From CAZQFV01 sp964592645 (GTDB lineage Bacteria; Chloroflexota; Chloroflexia; DTKN01), in assembly GCA_964592645.1 (NCBI GenBank), contig CAZQFV010000005.1, positions 1 through 64,000 on the forward strand: 64,000 nt of DNA, written 5' to 3'. The position numbers were made by a program, and so were the translations under genes. Under the pieces are notes generated by a model, which worked only from the letters and a program-made list of their open reading frames with translations, did not search any database and was not told the origin of the DNA. The number at the start of each line of letters is the position of its first letter. Position 1 is the stretch's first letter. Below, piece by piece: positions 7,867 to 16,500 of this stretch.

Positions 7867-8751
7867 ATGGTCCGCCCGTCGCATGTCCCTTGTCCTATGT
7901 CACTTGCCTACAGGTGGCTCGGCCCGGTGGTCGTCCTCCTGGTGTTGCTGGGGTGTTTGCCTGTTTCCGCCCAACCCCTCCACCACGCCGCGCTGATCGT
8001 CGATTTTGGCGACGGCCGCGTCGTGGTGCGCGTGGTATCCTTTGCCGAGGAGACGATCTCCGGCGTGGACCTGCTGCAGCGTTCGGGGCTGGACGTGGCC
8101 ATCATGAGCAACCTGGGGGGCGGCGCGGCCCTCTGCGCCGTCGAGGGGGTGGGCTGTCCGCCCACGCCGCAGGACTGCTTCTGCCAGTGCCGCGGCGCAG
8201 ATTGCCGTTACTGGAGCTACTTTCATCTGCAAGGAGGGGCGTGGGTCTATGCCGGCATGGGCGCCGCCGGCCGCTTCCTGGGCGACGGCGATGTCGACGG
8301 CTGGGTTTGGGGCGATGGGCGCAGCGCTCCGCCGCTCCTGACATGGGAGGAGATCTGGGCGCGCGGTGGGGCCCGGCCGACGGCGACGTTGCCGCCGCCG
8401 CCCGCCGGCGCGACCCCCGCCGCCCCCACCGCGCCGCCTCCTCCGCCGACGGCCGTGCCGGACACGCCCACGCCGGCGCTATCGCCGGTCGTTTCCGCCG
8501 CGCCCCCTCTTTCCCTCTCCCCCTCTCCCTCCACCGCCCCGGCGGGCGGACTGCCCACGCCGTCGCCCCCGATCGCCGGGGAGACCGCGGCGCCGCCGGC
8601 AGCGCCCTCATCCGGGCCGTCGCCTACCTCTCCTCCTGCCGCAGCGGGTGCCGGAGGCTTCTCCCCGGGTCCCGCCCTGGCCTTTGGCGGGTTCGTGCTG
8701 GCCCTGTTGGCCCTTGGCCTCTGGGTGCGCCGGCGGAAGAGGGTCGGGTAG
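7867..8751 (+). CDS. Membrane-anchored secreted protein with DUF4430-like domain
   Basis: About 294 residues. N-terminal hydrophobic signal (VVVLLVLLGCLPVSA), a compact domain of ~115 residues rich in Cys (CFCQCRGADCRYWSYFHL) that ends in WxYAGMGAAGRFLGDGDVDGW, a long Pro/Thr-rich stalk (~residues 170-265), then a single membrane helix with an RRRKR tail. The domain pattern (a V-DFG start, LLQRSGL, YWSYF, W-GDG end) resembles DUF4430, the C-terminal half of transcobalamin/intrinsic-factor proteins. With the upstream toroid protein it would supply the second half of a two-part B12-binding clamp; this pairing is inference. The start at 7867 is just after the cobO stop; ATG at 7897 is an alternative, and neither has a strong Shine-Dalgarno. 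Confidence 0.7.
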   Translation: MVRPSHVPCPMSLAYRWLGPVVVLLVLLGCLPVSAQPLHHAALIVDFGDGRVVVRVVSFAEETISGVDLLQRSGLDVAIMSNLGGGAALCAVEGVGCPPTPQDCFCQCRGADCRYWSYFHLQGGAWVYAGMGAAGRFLGDGDVDGWVWGDGRSAPPLLTWEEIWARGGARPTATLPPPPAGATPAAPTAPPPPPTAVPDTPTPALSPVVSAAPPLSLSPSPSTAPAGGLPTPSPPIAGETAAPPAAPSSGPSPTSPPAAAGAGGFSPGPALAFGGFVLALLALGLWVRRRKRVG

Positions 8752-8762
8752 GAGGCAAGGCA

Positions 8763-8783
8763 CGAGGAACTCGGTATTCCTCG
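8763..8783. terminator. Hairpin between convergent operons
   Basis: CGAGGAA and TTCCTCG arms (7 base pairs, loop of 7) lie in the 36-base gap between the DUF4430-like gene and the facing flavoprotein gene. There is no T-run; it is a possible bidirectional 3' end. Confidence 0.35.
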
Positions 8784-8787
8784 GCGC

Positions 8788-10392
8788 CTAGCGCGTCCCG
8801 ACGTAGTTGGGGAAGAGGATCGGCGCGGCTATCTCCGGTTCCAGGCCGGCCTCCTGGAGCTGCTTTTCCCACTCCACCAGGTGCTGCAGCGTGGGCTTGC
8901 CCGGCTGCACCTCGCGGGCCCGCAGCGCGGCGGCGACGCCCGCCCGCCGGCCAAAGACGTTGATGTCCAGCAGCGAGTTGCCCATCAGCCGGTTGCGCCC
9001 GTGGATGCCGCCCACCACCTCGCCCGCCGCGTACAGGTTGGGGACCTGGGTGGCCCCGTTGACGTCGATCTTGATCCCCCCGTTCTGGTAGTGCAATGTC
9101 GGGTAGACCAGCATCGGCTCCTTGACGATGTCCACGCCGAAGCGGATGAATTGGCGCACCATAGCCGGCAGCTCCTTCTTCACCGTACCCGGCCCGTGGA
9201 TGAGATCGATCATCGGCGAGTCCAGCCAGACGCCCTGGAAACCCGACGGCGTGATCACGCCCTTGCCGCGGCCCTTGCACTCGCGGATGATGCCGGCCGC
9301 TTCGACATCGCGCGTCTCGCGCGGGTTGATGAACTGCTCTCCGTCCACGTTCAGCACCTGGGCGCCCAACCCGCGCACCTTTTCCGTCACCAGGAAGCCC
9401 AGGATCTGCTCCGGGAAGGCGGCCCCGGTGGGATGGTACTGCATCGTGTCGATGAACGAAAGCGGCACGCCGACCCGGTAGGCCAGGACGAGTCCGTCGC
9501 CGGTGGCGCCGTAGTGGTTGGTTGTGGCAAAGCCCTGGTAGTGCAGCCGGCCGCTGCCGCCCGTGGCGATGATCGTGCACTTGGCGCGGGCCACCAGGTA
9601 CTGCCCCGTCTCCAGGTTCTGCAACACCGCCCCGACGCACTGGCCCTTGTCGTCCAGGATCAGCTCTACCGCCGAGGTGAACTCCAGCACATAGATGTCC
9701 TCGCTGCGGTTGCGGACCTCGTCGCGCAGGGTGCGCATGATCTCGGCCCCGGAGTAGTCGCGGGCCGAGTGCATGCGCTTGCGCGAGGTGCCGCCGCCGT
9801 GGATGGTGATCAGGGTGCCGTCGGGCTGCTTGTCGAACATAGCTCCCAAGCTCTCCAGCCACTGGATGACCAGGGGGGCATCTTTCACCAGGGCCTCGAC
9901 GAGCTCCGGGTCGTTGGCATAGTGCCCGCCGCCGATGACGTCCAGGTAGTGGATCGGTGGGGAGTCGTTGGGCTGGTCGGCGGCCTGGATGCCGCCCTGG
10001 GCCATCATGGTGTTGGCGTCGCCATGGCGCAGCTTGGTCGCCATGATCACCTTGGCCCCGTTCTCCTGGGCCATCAGCGCCGCGGCCGAGCCGGCCCCGC
10101 CGCCGCCGATGATCAGGACATCGGTCTCCAGGTCGGTGCGGCTGACATCAAAGTCGGGGCGGATGAGCGGCCGGCTCTCCAGCACGGCCGCCAACTCGTG
10201 CGGCGTGCGCCCGCCCTTGTTGGGGCCGACGCGCAGGGTGGCAAAGGCCTCCGGGATAAAATCGGGGTGGAAGACTTTGAGCAGCTCTTCCTTCTCCTGT
10301 GCGGAAAGGCGCGGAAAGGTTTCGGAAAGGCGCGCCGAGCGCGTCGCCTCCACCCGCTTCAGCGATTCGTACATCTCGGGAGTATAACCCAT
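8788..10392 (-). CDS. Fumarate reductase/succinate dehydrogenase-type flavoprotein subunit
   Basis: 534 residues. FAD-binding GGGGAGSAAALMAQENGA, the HGDANTMMAQGGIQA segment, HYQGFATTNHYGATGDG, the substrate-side MQYHPTGAAFPEQ and the C-terminal YAAGEVVGGIHGRNRLMGNS match the FrdA/SdhA/TfrA/AprA flavoprotein superfamily. An ~80-residue N-terminal extension precedes the FAD motif. It is the last gene of the Hdr run and directly follows an SdhB-like Fe-S gene, so the pair probably forms a soluble fumarate reductase (or succinate dehydrogenase) like thiol:fumarate reductase TfrAB. No membrane anchor subunit (SdhC/D) is nearby. ATG at 10392 with GGAGGAGCACG upstream. A dicarboxylate substrate is favoured by the fumarase genes at the head of the run, but a related flavoenzyme such as an aspartate oxidase cannot be excluded. 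Confidence 0.8.
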   Translation of the reverse strand: MGYTPEMYESLKRVEATRSARLSETFPRLSAQEKEELLKVFHPDFIPEAFATLRVGPNKGGRTPHELAAVLESRPLIRPDFDVSRTDLETDVLIIGGGGAGSAAALMAQENGAKVIMATKLRHGDANTMMAQGGIQAADQPNDSPPIHYLDVIGGGHYANDPELVEALVKDAPLVIQWLESLGAMFDKQPDGTLITIHGGGTSRKRMHSARDYSGAEIMRTLRDEVRNRSEDIYVLEFTSAVELILDDKGQCVGAVLQNLETGQYLVARAKCTIIATGGSGRLHYQGFATTNHYGATGDGLVLAYRVGVPLSFIDTMQYHPTGAAFPEQILGFLVTEKVRGLGAQVLNVDGEQFINPRETRDVEAAGIIRECKGRGKGVITPSGFQGVWLDSPMIDLIHGPGTVKKELPAMVRQFIRFGVDIVKEPMLVYPTLHYQNGGIKIDVNGATQVPNLYAAGEVVGGIHGRNRLMGNSLLDINVFGRRAGVAAALRAREVQPGKPTLQHLVEWEKQLQEAGLEPEIAAPILFPNYVGTR

Positions 10393-10435
10393 CGTGCTCC
10401 TCCTTGCTCCGTGTCAACGTTCAAACAGGCCAATG

Positions 10436-11122
10436 TCAGTCCGGCTCGATGTCGCGGGCGTTGTAGCGCTGCGCCAGGTCCTCTTTCTTCATGCCCTTGA
10501 GCTCGGCGAGCTCGGCGTCGTAACGGCCGGATAGGATCTCTTCCACGCGCCGGGCCAGGTGCTGGGCCCGCGGGGCGAGGTAGCGGCCGTAGAGGCGACG
10601 GCAGAGGATGCCGATATTGTACTGCACCTCCTCGGCCGGGCAGCGCGCCGAGCAGAGGCCGCACATGATGCAGTCGAACGACTTGTCGGCCACGGTGGCA
10701 ATGTCCCCGCGCATCGCCGCGGCCATGTAGGCGCGCACGTCGATCTCCTGCGGGCACGACTTGGTGCATGTCCCACACTGCAGGCAGCGCAGCACCTCCG
10801 GGTAGATGCGGAAGAGCGTCTCGGACGTCGCCGCGATCTTTTCCAGCTTGTACGACTTGCGCTCGGCCGGGAAGAAGGGGATCTGCGTCAGGTACATGTT
10901 CGGCTGGACCATCGTGGCGCAGGCCAGGCCGATCTTGAGCCGATAGTCGCCGGCGATGCGGTAGACGGTGCCGCAGGCCCCGCAGAAGCCGGCCCGGCAG
11001 CCGCAGCCGCGCAGCAGCTTGTACCCGGCGTACTCCATGGCCTTCTGGATCGTCAGCGATGGGGGGACATCGTACTGTTTGCCCATGATATAGATGGGGA
11101 TGAGCTGTTCGGTCTCGGACAT
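10436..11122 (-). CDS. Fumarate reductase/succinate dehydrogenase-type iron-sulfur subunit
   Basis: 228 residues. An N-terminal plant-ferredoxin-like domain carries a [2Fe-2S] site (CRAGFCGACG plus a later Cys in GLAC). It is followed by two Cys-rich motifs, CLQCGTCTKSCP and CIMCGLCSARCP, for [4Fe-4S] clusters as in HdrC/SdhB-type subunits. It should pass electrons between the flavoprotein encoded 43 bases downstream and the Hdr-like proteins. TfrB of methanogens has an SdhB-like half fused to an HdrB-like half; here only the SdhB-like half is present and HdrB is a separate gene. Start ATG at 11122, with GGAGG six bases upstream. Confidence 0.85.
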   Translation of the reverse strand: MSETEQLIPIYIMGKQYDVPPSLTIQKAMEYAGYKLLRGCGCRAGFCGACGTVYRIAGDYRLKIGLACATMVQPNMYLTQIPFFPAERKSYKLEKIAATSETLFRIYPEVLRCLQCGTCTKSCPQEIDVRAYMAAAMRGDIATVADKSFDCIMCGLCSARCPAEEVQYNIGILCRRLYGRYLAPRAQHLARRVEEILSGRYDAELAELKGMKKEDLAQRYNARDIEPD

Positions 11123-11127
11123 CTAGA

Positions 11128-11181
11128 GCCTCCTTCGGTTGAGATTGGAGGTTGGAAGGACTCATCCAACATCCAACTTCC
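11128..11181. repeat. Short degenerate CCAACTTCC-type repeats
   Basis: The gap between two genes of the Hdr run holds GGAGGTTGGAAGG facing CATCCAACTTCC, a small inverted version of the heptamer repeat found at 22404-22452. Confidence 0.4.
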
Positions 11182-11186
11182 AAACG

Positions 11187-12314
11187 CTACCTCTCCACTA
11201 CATGCAACTCGTCTTCTCGAAACACCGTCAGCGGCAGCTCGTCTTCCAGGCTGCGGCCGGCCTCGTACTCGAACACCTTCTGCACCTGTTCGCCCACGGC
11301 GCGAAAGATCAACGTCAGCGGTAGGTCGCTGGGGCAGCCCTCCTCGCACAGACCGCAGCCGATGCAGGAGGCGCTCATGTGGTTCAGCCGCGTGATCTGG
11401 AAGAGGAGGGTGTCGGTGGGCATGCGCACGGCCCCGCGCCGGCCGGCCCACTTCAGGTACTGCTGCGAGGCATGGTCAAAGGTCGGCGTGCGGAAGATAC
11501 ACTCCCGGCAGTAGCAGATCGGGCAGACGACGGTGCAGTTGTGGCAGCGCAGGCACGGCGAGAAGAGGGCCATCATCCCCTCGCGCGTCTTGATCTGCTG
11601 GCGGATGGCGGCAAAGGCCTCGTCGCGGCGGGCGAGGCGCGCCTGCCGCAGCCGACCGATCGCCTCGGCCCCGCCCGGCACCGCCTTCTCCGCTATGCCC
11701 AGCACCGGCGCCAGCTCCGCGCGGCTGTCGGCCAGCTCCACCAGGATCTCTTGCCGCGGGTCCACGCCAAAGAGCCCCAGGCGGATATCTACCCCGGCGG
11801 GGACGAAATGCTCGCAGATGCGGCAGGCCGTGCGCAGCTCCCGCCCCGGCCAGGTGAAGCCCACGGTGGGGTCGACCGACGCCAGGAGCTTGGCGGTGAG
11901 CTCCGGCTCCGGCGCGGCCATCGCCCCATAGTCCAATACCTTGTAGGTGCCCAGGCAGTCGATGCCGATCGTCAGCACCTGGTCCAGGTTGACCTGCTTG
12001 AGCTTGGCCAGCTCGATCACGGCCCGCCACTCGCAGGCCTTGAGCACCACCGCCAGGCGCTCCTTCGTCCCGGTGAAGGTGAGTTGGGAGACGACGCGCG
12101 CCGCCTGGATCGGCATCACCGGGGCGATGGGGTCGGCGTCGGCCAACTGCTCCACGTCGCGCACCAGCGTAGGGACCAGGTTGCGGCGGTCCGGCGTGGC
12201 CACCGGCACCAGGATAGCGTCCACCACCCTGTTCTCCAGGAGCGCGCGCAGGAAGGAGCGCAGCGCCCCCAGGGTGTCGCCGTCTGTTACAGGGATCGTT
12301 CCTTGAATGGGCAT
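11187..12314 (-). CDS. FrhB/FdhB-like iron-sulfur protein
   Basis: 375 residues. The N-terminal two thirds has the layout of F420-hydrogenase/formate-dehydrogenase beta subunits. A Cys-rich segment follows, CLRCHNCTVVCPICYCREC (residues ~250-270), and then a [4Fe-4S] motif CIGCGLCEEGCPSDLP. In known Hdr complexes such proteins link a flavin or F420/NAD(P)H site to MvhD and HdrA. It sits 35 bases after mvhD, consistent with being the electron-input module that replaces hydrogenase. The start chosen is ATG at 12314 with GGAGAT upstream; the long open frame before it is antisense/out-of-frame mvhD. The electron donor cannot be told from the sequence. Confidence 0.75.
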   Translation of the reverse strand: MPIQGTIPVTDGDTLGALRSFLRALLENRVVDAILVPVATPDRRNLVPTLVRDVEQLADADPIAPVMPIQAARVVSQLTFTGTKERLAVVLKACEWRAVIELAKLKQVNLDQVLTIGIDCLGTYKVLDYGAMAAPEPELTAKLLASVDPTVGFTWPGRELRTACRICEHFVPAGVDIRLGLFGVDPRQEILVELADSRAELAPVLGIAEKAVPGGAEAIGRLRQARLARRDEAFAAIRQQIKTREGMMALFSPCLRCHNCTVVCPICYCRECIFRTPTFDHASQQYLKWAGRRGAVRMPTDTLLFQITRLNHMSASCIGCGLCEEGCPSDLPLTLIFRAVGEQVQKVFEYEAGRSLEDELPLTVFREDELHVVER

Positions 12315-12349
12315 GGTGTTATCTCCTGTGCATCCTGCCTCTTGCGTCC

Positions 12350-12775
12350 TCAAATAGACCATTCCCCGCGCATGGGGTTGGGGCCCTTCTGCTTGATGAA
12401 AGTGACCATCTCGTTCACCGTATCGGCAAAGAGCCTTCCCTCGCTGGCGCTGATCCAGCGCAGCCAGACGCGATCCGGATCCAGCCCCATCTGCTCCAAC
12501 GTGCTGTGCAGGATGGCCACGCGGCGGCGGGCCTTGTAGTTGCCGCTCTGGTAGTGGCAGTCGCCGGGGTGACAGCCGCCGATGAGCACGCCGTCGGCCC
12601 CCTCCAGCAGCGCCTTGAGCACGTACACCGGGTCCACCGCCCCGCTGCACATCAGGCGGATGACACGGATGTTGGGCGGATACTGGATGCGCGATGTCCC
12701 GGCTAGGTCGGCGCCGGTGTAGGTGCACCAGTTGCACAGAAAGGCTACGATGCGGGGTTCGAACAGCTCGGTCAT
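12350..12775 (-). CDS. mvhD: Hydrogenase-type [2Fe-2S] adaptor subunit MvhD
   Basis: 141 residues. The whole length fits the MvhD/FlpD family: PRIVAFLCNWCTYTGADLAG, RLMCSGAVDP and GGCHPGDCHYQSGN supply the conserved cysteines of the [2Fe-2S] cluster. MvhD is the piece that docks an electron-input enzyme (hydrogenase, formate dehydrogenase and others) onto HdrA. No MvhA/MvhG hydrogenase genes are in the window, so the input here is likely the FrhB-like protein encoded just downstream, or NAD(P)H through the HdrA-GltD fusion. ATG at 12775, GGAGG five bases upstream. Confidence 0.95.
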   Translation of the reverse strand: MTELFEPRIVAFLCNWCTYTGADLAGTSRIQYPPNIRVIRLMCSGAVDPVYVLKALLEGADGVLIGGCHPGDCHYQSGNYKARRRVAILHSTLEQMGLDPDRVWLRWISASEGRLFADTVNEMVTFIKQKGPNPMRGEWSI

Positions 12776-12886
12776 GTATGCCTCCGTAACGAATACGACC
12801 TGGCCCGGGACCCGGTCGGGGGTGCGCCCGGCGCCGGCCCGTGCCTGCTCCTGACCATAGCCGAAGGCCTGGCGGCAAGCGGGCGG

Positions 12887-13528
12887 CTATTCACGGACGT
12901 CCAACACGGTCGCGCCGGCCTTTTCCAGCCCCCGGATCAACTCCTCCCGGGGCACTCCGCGCACCTTCATCGTGATGCGGCTCTGGGTGCGGTCGGTGCC
13001 ATAGGAGGTGCCCAGGGCGACGATATCTCCGCCCAGGCGGGCGACCTCGCCCGTCGTTGCCGCCAACACGCCGGGCTGGTTCGGCGTGGCTAGGCTGACG
13101 CGCAGGCCCTGTTCGCGGGCCCCCAGCATCTCCAGGAACACCTTGAACATGTCGGTCTCGGTGATGATCCCGACCAGTTGGTCATCCTGGACCACCGGCA
13201 GGCCCCCGATGCGGTGGTCGACCATCAGCCGGGCCGCCTCTTCCAGGGGGCAGTCGGGGGCGACGGTGATGATCTCGCGGGTCATCACTTCGCGCACCCG
13301 GAGCTTGGACAGGAGATAGCTGACCTCGTACACGCTCAAGGTGGTGGCGGGGGAGGGAGAGGCGTACAGGAGGTCCTTCTCCGAGACGATGCCGATCAGC
13401 CTGCCACGCTTGTCCAGCACGGGCAGTCGCCGTACCCGATTCTGGCGCATGAAGTTGAGGGCGTCGGTGACCGAGGTATCGGCATCGATGGTGACAGGGT
13501 GGGGGGACATCCGATCGCGCACGAACAT
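12887..13528 (-). CDS. CBS-pair and ACT domain protein
   Basis: 213 residues. Two CBS motifs make up the N-terminal ~140 residues (VRDRMSPHPVTIDADTS and VREVMTREIITVAPDCP open each one), followed by an ACT-like domain (RVSLATPNQPGVLAATTGEV). CBS pairs sense adenylates or related nucleotides and ACT domains sense small metabolites, so this is probably an allosteric or regulatory partner of the Hdr complex. It lies 12 bases after the giant HdrA fusion and before mvhD, on the same strand. ATG at 13528 with AAGGAGG upstream. No DNA-binding or catalytic domain is visible. Confidence 0.85.
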   Translation of the reverse strand: MFVRDRMSPHPVTIDADTSVTDALNFMRQNRVRRLPVLDKRGRLIGIVSEKDLLYASPSPATTLSVYEVSYLLSKLRVREVMTREIITVAPDCPLEEAARLMVDHRIGGLPVVQDDQLVGIITETDMFKVFLEMLGAREQGLRVSLATPNQPGVLAATTGEVARLGGDIVALGTSYGTDRTQSRITMKVRGVPREELIRGLEKAGATVLDVRE

Positions 13529-13540
13529 GGGAGCCTCCTT

Positions 13541-16500
13541 TCACTCCAGCGCTTCGTCGATCATGGCATAGATCTGAACTTTCTCAAACCCCAGGTGCTG
13601 CGTGGCCCCGCTGGGGCAGGTGACGGCGCAGGCTCCGCACCCTTGGCACAGCACCTCGATGACCTCGGCGATGTGCTTCTCCTCGTTCATCTGGCGGGCG
13701 CTGTAGGGGCAGACGGTCACGCACATGCCGCAGCCCTTGCACAGGCGCTCGTTCACCTGGGCGACGATGGCCTGGGCCTCCAGGCGGTCCTTGCTCAACA
13801 GGGTGGCCGCGCGCACGGCGGCACCCTGGGCCTGGGCGATGGTGTCCTCGATCGGCTTGGGTGAGTGCGCCAGGCCGCACAGGTAGATGCCGTCGGCGGC
13901 AAAGTCCAGCGGGCGGAGCTTGACATGGGCCTCCAGGAAGAACTGGTCCTGGGTCAGCGGCACCTTGAGCATCTGCGCCAGCACGGCGTTGTCGGCGCGC
14001 GGCACGATGCCGGTGCTCAGCACTACCCGGTCGGCCGGCAGGGTGAGCAGTCCCTGGCCGGGGCTCTCCACCCGCACCTGCAGCCGGCCGTCCGCAGCGC
14101 CGACCTGTGGCGGCTTTTCTGCCTCGTACTCCAGGAAGACGATCCCTCTCCGGCGGGCCTCCTCGTAGCGCTCTTCCTGGAAGCCGTAGGTGCGGATGTC
14201 GCGGTAGAGCACCGTGACGTGCGTGGCGGGATCCTGCTCCTTGATGCGAAGCGCGTTCTTCACCGCCACGCCGCAGCAGATGCGCGAGCAGTAGGGATGC
14301 TCGTCATTGCGCGAGCCTACGCACTGGATCATCACGATGGATGCCCCCGCGGGTAGGCCCTCGCCCGCCGCCAGCCCCTCCTCCAGCTCCCGTTGGGTGA
14401 CGACGCCACGATGCTTCCCGTACAGGTACTCGCCCTCCCGCGGGGTGTAGCCCTCGGCCCCGGTGGCCACCACGATGGCCCCGTGCTGCACCTCTTCCAC
14501 GCGGCCCTCGTCCGCGTGGTGCAGCCGGCTCTGGAAGCGGCCGACATAGCCGCCCACCTCCAGCAGCGCCGTGTCGGTGCAGACGCGGATATCGGGATGG
14601 GCACGGACCCGGGAGACCAGGTCCTTGAGCAGCGCCTGGGGATCGTTGCCCGACAGCGTGCGGTGGATGTGGGATAGGTTCCCGCCCAGCTCCTTCTCGC
14701 GCTCGATCAGGATCACCGGGAAGCCTTGGTCGGCCAGCGTCAGCGCGGCCGTCATCCCGGCCAGCCCGCCGCCGATCACCAGCGCGCCGTGCTCGATCTC
14801 GATGGAGGGCCGGTAGATGGGGCGCAATCGCTGCGCCTTGGCTACGGCCATCGACACCAGGTTCTTGGCCTTGGCGGTGGCTACGGCGGGGTCGCCCTTG
14901 TGCACCCAGGAGTCCTGCTCGCGGATGTTGGTCATCTCGAACAGGTAGGGGTTCAGGCCGGCCTCGCGGATGGTGTCCTGGAAGAGCGGCTCGTGGGTCC
15001 GCGGCGTGCACGAGGCCACCACCACGCGGTTCAGCCCCAGCTCGCGCACCGTCTCGGTGATCTTTTTCTGCGTGTCCTGCGAACAGGTGTAGAGGTTGTG
15101 CTCGGCGTAGGCCACGCCGGGCAGGTGCCGGGCGTACTCCACCACCTCGGGCACGTCCACCACGCTGCCGATGTTGATGCCGCAGTGGCAGACGAACACC
15201 CCCACGCGCGGCTCTTCGAAGCGCACGTCGATCTCTTCCGGGTAGACCTTGCTCCTGGTCTGCGTCCCGCGGGCGGGGGCCAGCAGCCGCGAGGCGGCCG
15301 CCGCCGCGGCCGAGGCCTCCACCACCGTCTCCGGGATGTCCTTGGGCCCGCGGAAGGCCCCGGCGACCAGGATGCCCGGCCGGCTGGTCTGCACCGGGTC
15401 GAACTCCTGCGTTGCCGCGAATCCGTAGCGGTTCAGCTCCAGGCCCAGCCGCTTGGCCATCTCCTGGGCCTGGGCCGAGGCCACCAGGCCGACGGAGAGG
15501 ACGACCATATCGAACTCTTCCTCCACCGTCGTGCCGTCGGCGTTGGCGTAGGTCAGGCGCAGGTTGCGCGTGGCCGGGTCCTCCTTGACGGAGGAGACGA
15601 AGGAGCGGATGTAGCGTACGCCGTGCTCGCGCTGGGCGCCCTCGTAGTAGGCGTCAAAGCCCTTGCCAAAGGCGCGGATGTCCAGGAAAAAGATGGTCGG
15701 CCGGATGCGCGGGTCGTGCTCGCGGGCGATGATCGCCTCCTTGGTGGCGTACATGCAGCAGACGGAGGAACAATAGTTCTGCCCGCAGGCGCTGTCGCGC
15801 GAGCCGATGCACTGGATCCAGGCGATCTTGACCGGGTCGCGGTGGTCCGAGGGACGCATGACATGGCTGGCAAAGGGCCCGGAGGCCGAGAGCATGCGCT
15901 CGAACTCGATGCTGGTGAGCACATTGGGGTAACGGCCGTAGCCGAACTCCTCCTTCAGGCGGGCGTCGTACAGCTCCACGCCCGGGGTGAGGATCACGGC
16001 GCCGACCTCGATCTCCCGCACTTCCTCGACCATCTCGTGGTCGATGGCCCCGGCCTTGCAGGCGCGGGCGCAGGCCAGGCACTCGGAGCAGATGCCGCAC
16101 TGCAGGCAGCGCGCCGCCTCGGCGCGGGCTTCCTCCTCGGTGAGGGCGCGTTCGACCTCGACCCACGAGCGGACGCGCTCCTCCGCGGGGCGGCGGGCGG
16201 CCGGCACGCGCGGGGCCTTGGCGATGGCGCCGCTCCGGAGCTGCGCGTCGACCTCTTCCTGGGAGATGACGACCTCGGGCTGGAGCACCGGCTCGGGAAC
16301 GCCGGCCTCCCCGCGGATGAAGCGGTCGATGGAACGGGCGGCGCGGTGGCCGGCGGCGATGGCGTCGACGACAAAGGTGGTGCCGGTGACCATATCGCCG
16401 CCGGCATAGACCCCCGGCCGGCCGGTGGCCAGCGTCTCGCGGTCGACGACGATGGTGCCGTTGCGGTTCAGTTGTACGCCGGCCGCGGACAGGAAGGCCG

